Shown: positions 9,013 to 17,463 of the stretch, piece by piece
Layout: every line of letters begins with the position of its first letter
Position numbering within the stretch: the first letter of the stretch is position 1
From: Arthrobacter sp. TPD3018
GTDB lineage: Bacteria; Pseudomonadota; Alphaproteobacteria; Sphingomonadales; Sphingomonadaceae
Assembly (NCBI GenBank): GCA_003075315.1
Contig: QDFQ01000001.1
Coordinates: 1,159,998 to 1,223,997, forward strand
Length of the DNA: 64,000 nt
Direction: 5' to 3'
Made by a program: the position numbers and the translations under genes
The notes under the pieces: model-generated
What the model saw: the letters and a program-made list of their open reading frames with translations, nothing else
What the model was told of the DNA's origin: nothing
Databases searched by the model: none

Positions 9013-9041
9013 GTGTCAAAACCGTCCGGTTGTGACACCTT
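9013..9041 (+). repeat. Palindromic direct repeat, left copy
   Basis: Starts GTGTCAAAACCG, central TC, then CGGTTGTGACAC followed by CTT. The unit is itself a near-perfect palindrome. The copy at 12503-12531 differs only in the two central bases and has the same orientation. The two copies bracket the helical-protein/ATPase cassette. Confidence 0.85.
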
Positions 9042-9235
9042 GCCGCAAGCTGGGCGTCAGCGACTTTGCCGGTTCGAGGGGCAATGCCAGCTCGGCTGCC
9101 CTTCGTAGGAGGCGCACACTGCTGTCATTCAAACCGTACGTCTATCTTCCGAAGCCTTTGATGCCGTGAATCATAGCGAAAATGCTTGCTAAGGCTCCAC
9201 TGTGTACCAATGAAGGTGGCTTCGTAGGAAGGGGG

Positions 9236-9697
9236 ATGCGCATGGCTCAAGTTTCGTCCGATCCGGTAGACATCAGGCGGGCCTTCCTGCGGCATCGCTC
9301 CGCATTGGGCATCGCGGGCGTGCCGCGCCGCGCCCGATTTATTTCGCTATTCTACGCTGCGGAGTGTGGGTTGAAATATTTGGTTATGATGTCTGGTTCA
9401 CTTGCCAGCACCCAAAACCTCAGGGATGCACTTGCGGCAGGCTTAGGAACACCTAAGAATCAGGTGGATTTACATAACATTGAGCAGCTTTGCCTTGTCG
9501 CTAGCATCCTTCCCGTCGATATTGGGAATACCCCAACTTCATTCTCCATTAACGGCGTCACATTCTTACCATATAAGTTACATGAGGCCGCTCGCTATGG
9601 TGTCAAAATCGCCGAAACCTATTTAGTCAGTGTAGAACAATGGCTGGAAAGCATATTGCAGGCGGTTGACACGCGAATGGCGACACAGGGAATTTGA
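9236..9697 (+). CDS. Small alpha-helical HEPN-like protein of a two-gene ATPase system
   Basis: About 153 residues. The frame opens at 9182, but AGGAAGGGGG directly before the ATGs at 9236 and 9242 shows that translation starts there. The pattern FISLFYAAECGLKYLVMM (aromatic-helix with AxExxLK), then QVDLHNIEQLC, then LHEAARYGVKIAETYLVSVEQWLESIL resembles four-helix HEPN proteins, which are often RNases or the toxin/partner half of defence modules. The classical RxxxxH catalytic motif is not clear, so nuclease activity is not claimed. It is AT-richer than neighbours and ends one base before the large ATPase gene, with which it forms an operon. HEPN membership needs structure comparison. Confidence 0.65.
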   Translation: MRMAQVSSDPVDIRRAFLRHRSALGIAGVPRRARFISLFYAAECGLKYLVMMSGSLASTQNLRDALAAGLGTPKNQVDLHNIEQLCLVASILPVDIGNTPTSFSINGVTFLPYKLHEAARYGVKIAETYLVSVEQWLESILQAVDTRMATQGI

Positions 9698-9698
9698 A

Positions 9699-12455
9699 AT
9701 GGCAGAGTTCTACACGTATCTCGACGTGCTCGATCGCCTGCGGGACGATGAGACCGTTCGCTCCGCTCCTCAAGAGGTGCTCCGAGCGCAACCGCTGCCA
9801 TCGCGATTAGTACTTTCCCTGCTTCCTCAAGCGAGGATGGAGCCGGTTAAGGAGTGGCTGCGACAGACGTTTGGCCCGCGCTTTCTGGAGGACGAGCTTG
9901 CGATCGCACTTGAGGCGACAAGCTCTGTCTCCCCGCGTCTCCTTCCGATTGAATTTGAAAGGGTCGACGAAGATTGGAGGTCAGGACAGCGGCTGCGGCT
10001 GCGACCAACCCTCGTGTCGGGATCCGTAGTCGTTTATAACATGCCCTATGAGGTTGCTGAGATTGATGGCCTAGGCGACTGTCCACCAGTTCTTACGTTC
10101 CATTCGTTCAAAGGCGGTATGGGGCGAACTACGCTCGCTCTCGCCTTGGCGGCCGCGATGAACAAGGTTCATCGCCGAGTTCTTTTCATTGACGCGGATT
10201 TTGAGGCCCCCGGAATATCAAGCCTTCTTAGGCATTCAATGCCGAGCCCACGCATTTCATTTGCTGATCTGCTCGCAATTGCGTCCACATCCTCTGAGGC
10301 CGAAGCGAACGATGCAATTGAGACGGTTGCAAGTAGACTCGCAGATCAGGAGATAGATGGTCTCATTGTTTTACCTTGCACACGCGATCTGGGCCTTCCT
10401 AGTGTCTCACCAGAGGCCCTCACAGTTTCTGGAAAGCGGTCGGCATTCTTTGTTGGCTCTATCGTCGCCCGTCTTGGCAAAAGAGTTGGGGCAGATATAG
10501 TAATTGTCGATCTTCGCGCTGGCCTTTCTGAGCTAGTCGCCTCTCTTTTCCTTGATCCGCGACTTCAGCACGTCCTTGTTACAACCCTAAACGGTCAGGC
10601 CATCGATGGAACCATCATGCTGCTGGACCGCATGCGCAAAATGGCCTTCAAATGGCGCGCAGCTTCAGAAGGGCGGTTTGAGGCTAGCCTTCCAACGGTT
10701 ATAATAAATCAGACTCCGCCAGGATTTACAGAGGACGGTCGCGGGCAAGAAAGCGCCATGGCCGCCATGTCGGTATTTGAGGAAGAGATCCGACTTTTTT
10801 TAGAGCAGTTAAGGTTGTCAGATCAACCTAACGACGACTCTGAAAATCCTTTTCAAGAGGCAGCGATCACAACTTCTATCATCGACGCAGAGCCAGCGGT
10901 AACGATACTGCCTCGTGATTTGCGAGAAACACAGCGCACGTTGATCCGAAGCAGCCTTCCCGACCAGATGTATGCAATTTTTGGATCGCTCGTTCCGCTA
11001 TCCGCACCGTCTATTTTGGATCAGGGGGGGAGCCCCATCGATGCACAGCAGCGACGCGAACGTCTTGCTGAGTACGCACGTAAAAGCATTTTTGCTGAGA
11101 GTCAGCCACAGGCCGACATATATCCAACAGCTTCGCTGGTTAATCTAGTCGAACGTCATCAAAGCGCTCCTCCAGCTGTTACGGTTATCGGTGAAAAGGG
11201 ATCGGGAAAGTCGTATACTTTCATGTCCCTAGCTCTCTCAAAGACGTGGGGGAACTTCTCTCATAAGCTAGGAGTGGAAAGTCTAACGCAAACTCGATCC
11301 ACGGAAGCGTTAGTGCTACCCGTAACTCCATCCCAAGACTTGGATAGCGACGCTCGCGAGGCAGAGCGCGGAGTGACAATCAAAGCGGCGCAGGCGTTAA
11401 CTGGCGGAATTCCACTGAACGATCAGCTAATCACGGATGCGGTTCAGAAGCAGCTGCAACGTTCAGACGCCGGGAATGCCGTGGCTTGGCGGCAGTTCTG
11501 GTTAGACATGATAGCATGGCGTGCTGGGCACATGCCGGGCACACCTGAGGCATTCGAATCGTTCACTCAAGCGCTGACATCCGGCCATGCAGTGGTCGGT
11601 ATTTTTGACGGCATTGAAACCCTATTCTCAAGATTGCGAACGAATGAGCATGAGCAGGCGGCGGTAGAAGCACTTTTAAGGCTTGTTCCTGATTGGCTTT
11701 CCCAGCTCCCAGAAAAGAACGTTGGTTGTGTCATTTTTATAAGAGAGGATCTGGCGCGATATGCGCTTGTCAATAACTTCAAGCAGTTTGCCGATCGATA
11801 CTCAGCCTTCACTCTTCGATGGAACTGGGCTGAAGCTTCAGCACTAGCCCTATGGGTTGCACAACAAGCGGATAGCCTACCGTCAACTGTATCTCCAGAA
11901 AGCTTGACGCTGCTTGATGAGGAGCAGCGCAGCCAAGAGCTTATCGAGCTCTGGGGTTGGAAAATGGGACCCAGTACCTCACGAGAAGCGAGGTCTCTCG
12001 AATGGACCATGTCATCGCTTTCAGATTTCAACAGAAGTATCAAGGCGAGAGATCTCGTTCGGTTTATTGCTGAATCGGCGTCACGCTCTACACCTACCGA
12101 CGCTTACCACGATCAAAGGCTTCTGAGTCCGCGCGCGATGCGCGATGCTATTGGTCCATGCAGCAAAGAACGGGTTTTTGAGACTGGGGAAGAGAACGTA
12201 GATCTTAAGAGGATATTTCGAAAAATTGAAGCCCTAGTTGGAAATCAGCGCGAACTCCCATGGTCATATGATCGAGCGTATGAACTCATCGGTGGTGAAG
12301 ATATTAGGGTTCTTGAGGAGAATGGCGTTCTTTTCAGATATGGCGATGAGTTTTTTGTTCCGGAACTCTATAGAAGTGGACTAAACCTGTTCTACTCGGG
12401 TGGCTCTCGACGGAAAGTCGTTACGCTAATGCGTCAGGCTGGAAGGGGACGCTAA
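9699..12455 (+). CDS. Large double P-loop ATPase with KGGMGRTT ParA-like domain
   Basis: A 918-residue protein. The ATG at 9699 follows AGGGA by eight bases and lies one base after the preceding stop; the longer frame from TTG 9666 is not needed. Residues 1-120 are an unassigned N-terminal part. Residues about 130-400 are ParA/MinD-like: FHSFKGGMGRTT (138-145, with Arg143 where the Walker lysine is expected but the signature Lys138 kept), LFIDADFEAPGI (Asp165, Asp167) and IVIVDLRAG (Asp271). A second ATPase follows: Walker A GEKGSGKS at 498-505 and a Walker B-like IFDGIE near 635-640. The last 200 residues are charged and unassigned. This KGGxGR variant is known from predicted conflict-system ATPases. 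No transmembrane segment is seen. Function inferred as a sensor/switch for the small partner protein. Confidence 0.85.
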   Translation: MAEFYTYLDVLDRLRDDETVRSAPQEVLRAQPLPSRLVLSLLPQARMEPVKEWLRQTFGPRFLEDELAIALEATSSVSPRLLPIEFERVDEDWRSGQRLRLRPTLVSGSVVVYNMPYEVAEIDGLGDCPPVLTFHSFKGGMGRTTLALALAAAMNKVHRRVLFIDADFEAPGISSLLRHSMPSPRISFADLLAIASTSSEAEANDAIETVASRLADQEIDGLIVLPCTRDLGLPSVSPEALTVSGKRSAFFVGSIVARLGKRVGADIVIVDLRAGLSELVASLFLDPRLQHVLVTTLNGQAIDGTIMLLDRMRKMAFKWRAASEGRFEASLPTVIINQTPPGFTEDGRGQESAMAAMSVFEEEIRLFLEQLRLSDQPNDDSENPFQEAAITTSIIDAEPAVTILPRDLRETQRTLIRSSLPDQMYAIFGSLVPLSAPSILDQGGSPIDAQQRRERLAEYARKSIFAESQPQADIYPTASLVNLVERHQSAPPAVTVIGEKGSGKSYTFMSLALSKTWGNFSHKLGVESLTQTRSTEALVLPVTPSQDLDSDAREAERGVTIKAAQALTGGIPLNDQLITDAVQKQLQRSDAGNAVAWRQFWLDMIAWRAGHMPGTPEAFESFTQALTSGHAVVGIFDGIETLFSRLRTNEHEQAAVEALLRLVPDWLSQLPEKNVGCVIFIREDLARYALVNNFKQFADRYSAFTLRWNWAEASALALWVAQQADSLPSTVSPESLTLLDEEQRSQELIELWGWKMGPSTSREARSLEWTMSSLSDFNRSIKARDLVRFIAESASRSTPTDAYHDQRLLSPRAMRDAIGPCSKERVFETGEENVDLKRIFRKIEALVGNQRELPWSYDRAYELIGGEDIRVLEENGVLFRYGDEFFVPELYRSGLNLFYSGGSRRKVVTLMRQAGRGR

Positions 12456-12769
12456 ACAGGCGGGATTTCGGAACATCGAGCTTGTCGATACTGCCGAAGC
12501 GAGTGTCAAAACCGGACGGTTGTGACACCTTCCAAACACCCGCTTTTGCCTCCCGCAGTTGAAAGCGGCATATCGGCAAACGGCCATTACCCGGCACTCC
12601 GCGAAGACCGGTCGGGTAAGTGCTGGGCGTCCACTTTTAGGAAAAGCTACCGCTCGAGGCGTACCCGACGAACGGCGCATTGTGGTCGATAGCCGCCGCT
12701 ACTCGTTGTCCATTACGGCGGGATACATATCATAGCAGCGACGTGAAGTTTGGCTCGCCGCGCTGGTCC
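12456..12769. other. Non-coding gap between the ATPase gene and the integrase
   Basis: About 310 bases. Apart from the right copy of the palindromic repeat I see no gene, terminator or tRNA fragment. Its sequence beyond the repeat does not match the sequence beyond the left copy, so the repeated unit is limited to about 29 bases. Confidence 0.6.
12503..12531 (+). repeat. Palindromic direct repeat, right copy
   Basis: GTGTCAAAACCG, central GA, CGGTTGTGACAC, CTT. It matches the left copy at 9013 in 27 of 29 bases in the same orientation. It lies 48 bases after the ATPase stop codon. Confidence 0.85.
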
Positions 12770-14587
12770 TCATGTCATTGTTCGGCCCTTTGCGATCACC
12801 GGTTGCCAATCGACCGAAGGGTATTGAATCGTCTCTACGGCGTTGCGGAGTACTGTCATTTCGGCGCCGCGCCCATACAGCGTGCTGACGGATCCATCTG
12901 CATGGCCGAAGAGCAAATCGACGATCTCTTTTAAAACCTTGCCGCGCACCGCGCGCTTCCCGGTGTGGCGAAACGAGTAGAACACCAGCTCCGGATCCGA
13001 CAGGCCGATTGCATCGAGAAAATCGTTCAGCACGCGCGACAGGCGCTGTGTCCGACTGCCATAGGCATTGGCTTCGAGTTCGGGAAACAGCCATTCCGCA
13101 CCTTCCGCCCGGCGCGCGCTCACCATATCAAGAAAGCCCGCTTCAAGCAGCGTCGAATGCAACGGGATGTCCCGTTTGGCGCTGGCAGTCTTCATCCGCT
13201 TGGCCGGGCCCTCTTGCTCCTGGCGGACGCGCAGACGATCGGGTTCGATGGCAATGTACGGAATGCCATCATAGGTCTTGATATTGCCCGGCCGCAGCTT
13301 GCCCAGTTCGTCGAGGCGGCAACCGGTGAATGGGGCGAGCATCAGGATCCAGAACAGCGTTCGGGGCGCCACCCCGCTGCGTTCCGGCAGAGGCGCGGTG
13401 AAGATCCTGGTCATATCCTCCGGCTCGAAGGGGAGGCGTGCGTCCTCCACTGACTTCTTGGGCATGGACTTCACGGTCTTGGCGACGTTGCCGTCGATGA
13501 CCTCCAGTTCCTCAACCGCGTGTTCGAGGGTCACCCTTATGGCCGACAAAGCCTTGCTAACAGTCGCGGGCGATAGCGTGGGCATTCCCTCGGCTTCCGC
13601 AAGTGCGACCTGTTCCAGCAGGGGCAGGGCGGCAACCTCTTTCTTTGCCCGGCTTGGAAGTCCGGCACAGGTGCGGCGATAGGCACGTACCATCGAAGTC
13701 GTGATCTGATCGACGGGCGGGTCGTCATGAAGCTGGGCGAAGCGACTCACGGCGGTTCGCCACTCGTCGACGAGTTTGGCCTCGCGCGGCTCGAACTTAG
13801 CCCAGGATTCATAAACCTGGGTGATGGTCGGCACCGTCTTGGCTGGCGGTGTCGGCAGCTGTGGTTCGTTCGAAGGTGGGGAGAGCGCGGGGACGATCGG
13901 CCCGGAGCCCGTCACAAGGACCGAGGGTGGTAGGATACGGCTTCGTGCGGGATCGATGCTGAGGGCGCAGGCGGCGCAGAGCCTGTCGAGGTAAGCGCGA
14001 CCAATTGCTTCATAGAGTTCCGGCGCCAGCGGCAAGCTGAGGGCGTTGGCGGAGGCCACCGCTGCGATCAACCACTCGATCGGATCGAGGGTGGGGAGGG
14101 CGGCAACCCGCTGTAGCGTCTCCAACCACGGCAGGGGCATGAAGTCGGGCACCGCGTTCAGCATGGCGGTTCGGCTTGCGTGATCACGCAGATCATCAAG
14201 GCCCGGCGGCACGCCAAAGTCGTAGCGGGCACCCGGCGCATGGTCAGTCAGGCCGTTGGCATATTCGAATGCCCCGAGCTCGAGCGCGGCGAGCTTCTGC
14301 GCCACGCCGCGGAGTTGCTCGTCCGACTCTCCGTCGAGAAAATCGTCGACCATCACACGTGCCGAGCGGAGTTGCTGGCTGGCCAATGCGCGACGAGCCG
14401 CGGCAAGCTTCTGCTCATAGATCACGGCATGCGGGTGGTAGCGCTGACGGGCTTCGTCGGGATCGCGGGTCTCGAGGGTGCGCTTATACTCGCTCGACGC
14501 GCCATCGAAGAACGGTCGCAGTGCAGCGGGGACGACTCGTCGGAAGTAGAAAATGCCGGTGCGAGGATCTTTGAAGGGGGTGGCCAT
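12770..14587 (-). CDS. Tyrosine recombinase (tRNA-associated integrase)
   Basis: About 605 residues from the ATG at 14587 (MATPFKDPRTGIFYFRRVVP, the usual opening of this integrase group; the open frame extends 11 codons further to TTG). The N-terminal part is the arm-binding/core region; the catalytic domain shows Arg424 in GCRLDELGKL, a lysine-containing KRDIPLHSTL, box II YSFRHTGKRAV with Arg540, GHADG with His562 and the nucleophile Tyr571 in STLYGRG. The HxxR histidine is Tyr537 here. It points away from tRNA-Glu and begins about 95 bases from the tRNA 3' end, the classic position of an integrase of a tRNA-inserted element. It is intact, so the element may still be mobile. Confidence 0.93.
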   Translation of the reverse strand: MATPFKDPRTGIFYFRRVVPAALRPFFDGASSEYKRTLETRDPDEARQRYHPHAVIYEQKLAAARRALASQQLRSARVMVDDFLDGESDEQLRGVAQKLAALELGAFEYANGLTDHAPGARYDFGVPPGLDDLRDHASRTAMLNAVPDFMPLPWLETLQRVAALPTLDPIEWLIAAVASANALSLPLAPELYEAIGRAYLDRLCAACALSIDPARSRILPPSVLVTGSGPIVPALSPPSNEPQLPTPPAKTVPTITQVYESWAKFEPREAKLVDEWRTAVSRFAQLHDDPPVDQITTSMVRAYRRTCAGLPSRAKKEVAALPLLEQVALAEAEGMPTLSPATVSKALSAIRVTLEHAVEELEVIDGNVAKTVKSMPKKSVEDARLPFEPEDMTRIFTAPLPERSGVAPRTLFWILMLAPFTGCRLDELGKLRPGNIKTYDGIPYIAIEPDRLRVRQEQEGPAKRMKTASAKRDIPLHSTLLEAGFLDMVSARRAEGAEWLFPELEANAYGSRTQRLSRVLNDFLDAIGLSDPELVFYSFRHTGKRAVRGKVLKEIVDLLFGHADGSVSTLYGRGAEMTVLRNAVETIQYPSVDWQPVIAKGRTMT

Positions 14588-14663
14588 ACGGATCACTTTG
14601 TACGCATCCTTTGTACACAAGGATGGGTAAAGCGTCCATGAAGACCGCCTAAACCGCGCGAAT

Positions 14664-14678
14664 CCGCCATTCTGGCGG
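14664..14678 (-). terminator. Hairpin downstream of tRNA-Glu
   Basis: CCGCCA and TGGCGG with a three-base loop lie just past the tRNA 3' end on its strand. There is only a weak T-run further on. It may terminate the tRNA transcript or be part of the recombinase core region. Confidence 0.35.
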
Positions 14679-14682
14679 GTGC

Positions 14683-14758
14683 TGGTGACCCCTACGGGAC
14701 TCGAACCCGTGTTTTCGCCGTGAGAGGGCGACGTCCTAGACCGCTAGACGAAGGGGCC
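14683..14758 (-). tRNA. tRNA-Glu (anticodon CTC)
   Basis: The minus strand reads GGCCCCT for the 5' acceptor arm, an anticodon stem TCGCC/GGCGA with loop CTCTCAC (anticodon CTC, codon GAG), a T-loop GGTTCGAGTCC and the 3' acceptor AGGGGTC followed by A and an encoded CCA. The length is 76 bases including CCA. It is the likely integration target of the adjacent recombinase. Confidence 0.95.
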
Positions 14759-14795
14759 GTGTGCGGTGGAGGGGCGCGTCTAGGCTTGGGGGCGG

Positions 14796-14824
14796 GGGGC
14801 GTCAAGCGGGTTTGTTGACGCCCC
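14796..14824 (-). terminator. Terminator-like hairpin after the DAHP synthase gene
   Basis: GGGGCGTCAA (14796-14805) and its exact reverse complement (14815-14824) form a 10-bp GC-rich stem with a nine-base loop, 19 bases beyond the stop codon of the DAHP synthase gene. There is no strong T-tract. Confidence 0.5.
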
Positions 14825-14842
14825 TTCCGCGAATTGCTGTGA

Positions 14843-16216
14843 TCAGGCGGCGGCCTTGCGGCGTTTGGCCATTTCGGCGTTCAGCATTTCGGCCAGCAGG
14901 AAGGCGAGTTCGAGGCTCTGGCCAGCATTGAGGCGCGGGTCGCAGTGGGTGTGGTAGCGGTCCGCGAGGCTCTGTTCGGTCACGTCGATCGCGCCGCCGG
15001 TGCATTCGGTGACGTTCTGGCCGGTCATTTCGGCATGGATGCCGCCCGCATGCGTGCCTTCGGCGCGGTGGACGTCGAAGAAGCCGCGGACCTCGGCGAG
15101 GATGCGGTCGAAGGGGCGGGTCTTGTAGCCGGTCGCGGCCTTCACCGTGTTGCCGTGCATCGGATCGCACGACCAGATGACAGGGTGGCCTTCGCGCGTC
15201 ACGGCGCGGACCAGCTTGGGCAGATGCGCCTCGATCTTGTCATAGCCGTAGCGGGTGATGAGCGTCATGCGGCCGGGGACGCGGCCCGGGTTCAGCGTGT
15301 CGAGCATGCGGAGCAGCGCGTCGGGTTCAAGGCTGGGGCCGCACTTCACGCCGATCGGGTTGCCGATGCCGCGCAGGAATTCGACGTGCGCCGAATTTTC
15401 GAAGCGGGTGCGGTCACCGATCCACAGGAAGTGCGCCGACGTGTCGTACCAGTCGCCGGTCAGCGAATCCTGGCGGGTCAGCGCCTGCTCGAACGGCAAC
15501 AGCAGCGCTTCGTGGCTGGTATAGAAATGCGTCTGCGACAGCTGTGGCACGGTTTCGGGATCGATGCCGCAGGCGGCCATGAAGTCGAGCGCTTCACCGA
15601 TACGGTCCGCCGTTTCCGCATATTTGCGGCTCCACGGGCTGCGACCCATGAAGTCGTGCGTCCAGCGATGAACCTGGTGGAGGTTGGCGTAGCCACCCTG
15701 GGCAAAGGCGCGCAGCAGGTTGAGCGTCGCGGCCGACTGCGAATAGGCGCGGATCATCCGCTGCGGATCGGGGATGCGGCTTTCGGGCGTGAAGGCGATG
15801 TCGTTGACGTTGTCGCCCCGGTAGCTGGGCAGCTCGACGCCGTCGATCACCTCGGTCGGCGCGGAGCGCGGCTTGGCGAACTGGCCTGCCATGCGGCCGA
15901 GCTTCACCACCGGCAGCTTCGAAGCGAAGGTGAGAACCACCGCCATCTGCAGGATCACGCGGAACGTGTCGCGGATGTTGTTCGCGCTATGCTCGGCAAA
16001 GGATTCGGCGCAGTCGCCGCCCTGCAGCAGGAAGGCCTTGCCCTCCGCGACCTTGCCGAGTTCCGCCGTCAGGTTGCGCGCTTCGCCGGCGAACACGAGC
16101 GGGGGAAAGCTAGCAAGCGCGTCGGTCGCGCGGGTCAGCGCCGCGGTGTCGGGATAGTCGGGAAGCTGGCGGGCTTCGGCGCGGGTCCAGCTGTCGGGGG
16201 CCCAGTTCGCGGCCAT
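14843..16216 (-). CDS. Class II 3-deoxy-7-phosphoheptulonate (DAHP) synthase
   Basis: It condenses phosphoenolpyruvate and erythrose-4-phosphate in the first step of the shikimate pathway. The product is 457 residues, typical for the plant-like type II enzyme. Visible signatures are [89 protein letters not shown] and [17 protein letters not shown]. The frame continues upstream to 16276, but the ATG at 16216 ([10 protein letters not shown]) has AAGGAC about seven bases ahead and matches the usual start. It is divergently arranged with the hypothetical secreted protein gene. Confidence 0.96.
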   Translation of the reverse strand: MAANWAPDSWTRAEARQLPDYPDTAALTRATDALASFPPLVFAGEARNLTAELGKVAEGKAFLLQGGDCAESFAEHSANNIRDTFRVILQMAVVLTFASKLPVVKLGRMAGQFAKPRSAPTEVIDGVELPSYRGDNVNDIAFTPESRIPDPQRMIRAYSQSAATLNLLRAFAQGGYANLHQVHRWTHDFMGRSPWSRKYAETADRIGEALDFMAACGIDPETVPQLSQTHFYTSHEALLLPFEQALTRQDSLTGDWYDTSAHFLWIGDRTRFENSAHVEFLRGIGNPIGVKCGPSLEPDALLRMLDTLNPGRVPGRMTLITRYGYDKIEAHLPKLVRAVTREGHPVIWSCDPMHGNTVKAATGYKTRPFDRILAEVRGFFDVHRAEGTHAGGIHAEMTGQNVTECTGGAIDVTEQSLADRYHTHCDPRLNAGQSLELAFLLAEMLNAEMAKRRKAAA

Positions 16217-16347
16217 AATGTCGTCCTTCGGGGTGTAAACGCCGCGGCACATGCGCCCAAATCGGATTTTGCGCAATGAAGGAACGCTTGGGGGGCGTAT
16301 CGATCGGCGGCTGGCGTGCTATGCAGACGATACAGATTGAGGGGGCG

Positions 16348-17391
16348 ATGATGCAGAAACGGCTGGCGGCGGTGCTACTCGGAACGGCGTTGATGGCCGG
16401 CGAAACGGCGTCAGCCCGCGATCTACCGGTGCCGGCGGACAAGGGCTGGCGTCATGCCGAGACGGGCGTCGCCCTCATGGCACAGAATGCAGGGCTGGCC
16501 CGCACGGCGCTGACCGATGCGACGCAGGGCGAGTTCGATGTCGCTGCGCAATATTGGGCGCCGGACAAGAGCGTCACGGCGACCGTCTATATCTTTCGCC
16601 CCGCGATAGCCGACGTCGGCCTGTGGTTCGATCGGTCGCAGACGGCGCTGGAGACACGTGCCGAGTTCCGCAACGCGGCGCCCGCGAGCGCCGATCCTGT
16701 CGCCTTCGCGCTGCCGGGTGCGGCGGCAGGATCGGCGCTGCGCCAGACCTATGCCAATGCGAGTGGGGCCTATCGCAGTACGGCGCTGGCCGTCATGCCG
16801 CTCAACGGCTGGATCGTGGCGATCCGGATGAGTGCTACGACGCTGACGGCTGACCGGCTGGATACAGAGTTGCAACAGTTCATCGCGGGCGTGCGCTGGC
16901 CCAAGGCGACAGCGGCCGGCACGGCGGCAAGGCTGGTAAAGCCATGCGCGACGCCACTGGTCTTCCGAAAGGCGAAGCAGGTGGCGACGGGCGGGGGCGA
17001 CCTGCTGATGTCCCTGATGCTCCCGAGCCTCGCCGCGACCGAAAAGGCCAAGACGGCCGCCAAGCCCGATGACGCACCGCTATGGTGTCGGGAGGGTGAC
17101 GGACGCACCGAATATGGCGTCTATCGCGATATGCGAAACGATCAGGGCTATACGTTGGCTCTGTACGACGCCGGGCGCTCGATAAGTGTGTTCCCGTCGA
17201 TCATGGGGCAGATCGAGAAAACGAGCATTTACAGCGTCTCGCTGACGGACGTCGACGGATCGACGTCCGTCCTCCCCTCTTTCAACGCTATGCCGCAGCC
17301 CAAGCAGGTGTGGGCCGTGCTGTCGCAGGGCAAGGTACAGGGCAAAGCGGTCGGTAAGACAATCACGCTCGATGCGAAGGCGTTGAAATAA
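16348..17391 (+). CDS. Secreted hypothetical protein, about 347 residues
   Basis: I do not recognise a named family. GAGGGGG before the paired ATGs at 16348/16351 decides the start and gives a clear signal peptide (QKRLAAVLLGTALMAGETASA). The mature part is a periplasmic-looking beta-rich protein (VTATVYIFRPAIADVGLWFDRS; LNGWIVAIRMSATTL) with two cysteines (VKPCATP, PLWCREGDG) that could form a disulphide. It ends 63 bases before the PDZ/M48 protease gene on the same strand, so co-transcription is likely. Confidence 0.75.
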   Translation: MMQKRLAAVLLGTALMAGETASARDLPVPADKGWRHAETGVALMAQNAGLARTALTDATQGEFDVAAQYWAPDKSVTATVYIFRPAIADVGLWFDRSQTALETRAEFRNAAPASADPVAFALPGAAAGSALRQTYANASGAYRSTALAVMPLNGWIVAIRMSATTLTADRLDTELQQFIAGVRWPKATAAGTAARLVKPCATPLVFRKAKQVATGGGDLLMSLMLPSLAATEKAKTAAKPDDAPLWCREGDGRTEYGVYRDMRNDQGYTLALYDAGRSISVFPSIMGQIEKTSIYSVSLTDVDGSTSVLPSFNAMPQPKQVWAVLSQGKVQGKAVGKTITLDAKALK

Positions 17392-17463
17392 TGCGGCGCC
17401 CGGTTCCGCTGCCTTGCGCGCTGCCGTAAGAAGCGGCGTCGAGTAAGCGTAAGGATGGTCGGC

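Larger units (their letters stand above)
8639..9235. other. Non-coding left flank of the ATPase cassette
   Basis: About 600 bases without a credible gene. It contains the fold-back palindrome at 8661-8749, two TGACAC half-sites at 8959 and 8972, and the palindromic repeat at 9013-9041. No tRNA fragment matching the tRNA-Glu 3' end could be found by eye, so the expected left attachment site is not identified here. Confidence 0.6.

Noticed and set aside
14945..16279. 444-codon frame antisense to the DAHP synthase gene
   Set aside because: Shadow; no ribosome site, no known domain.
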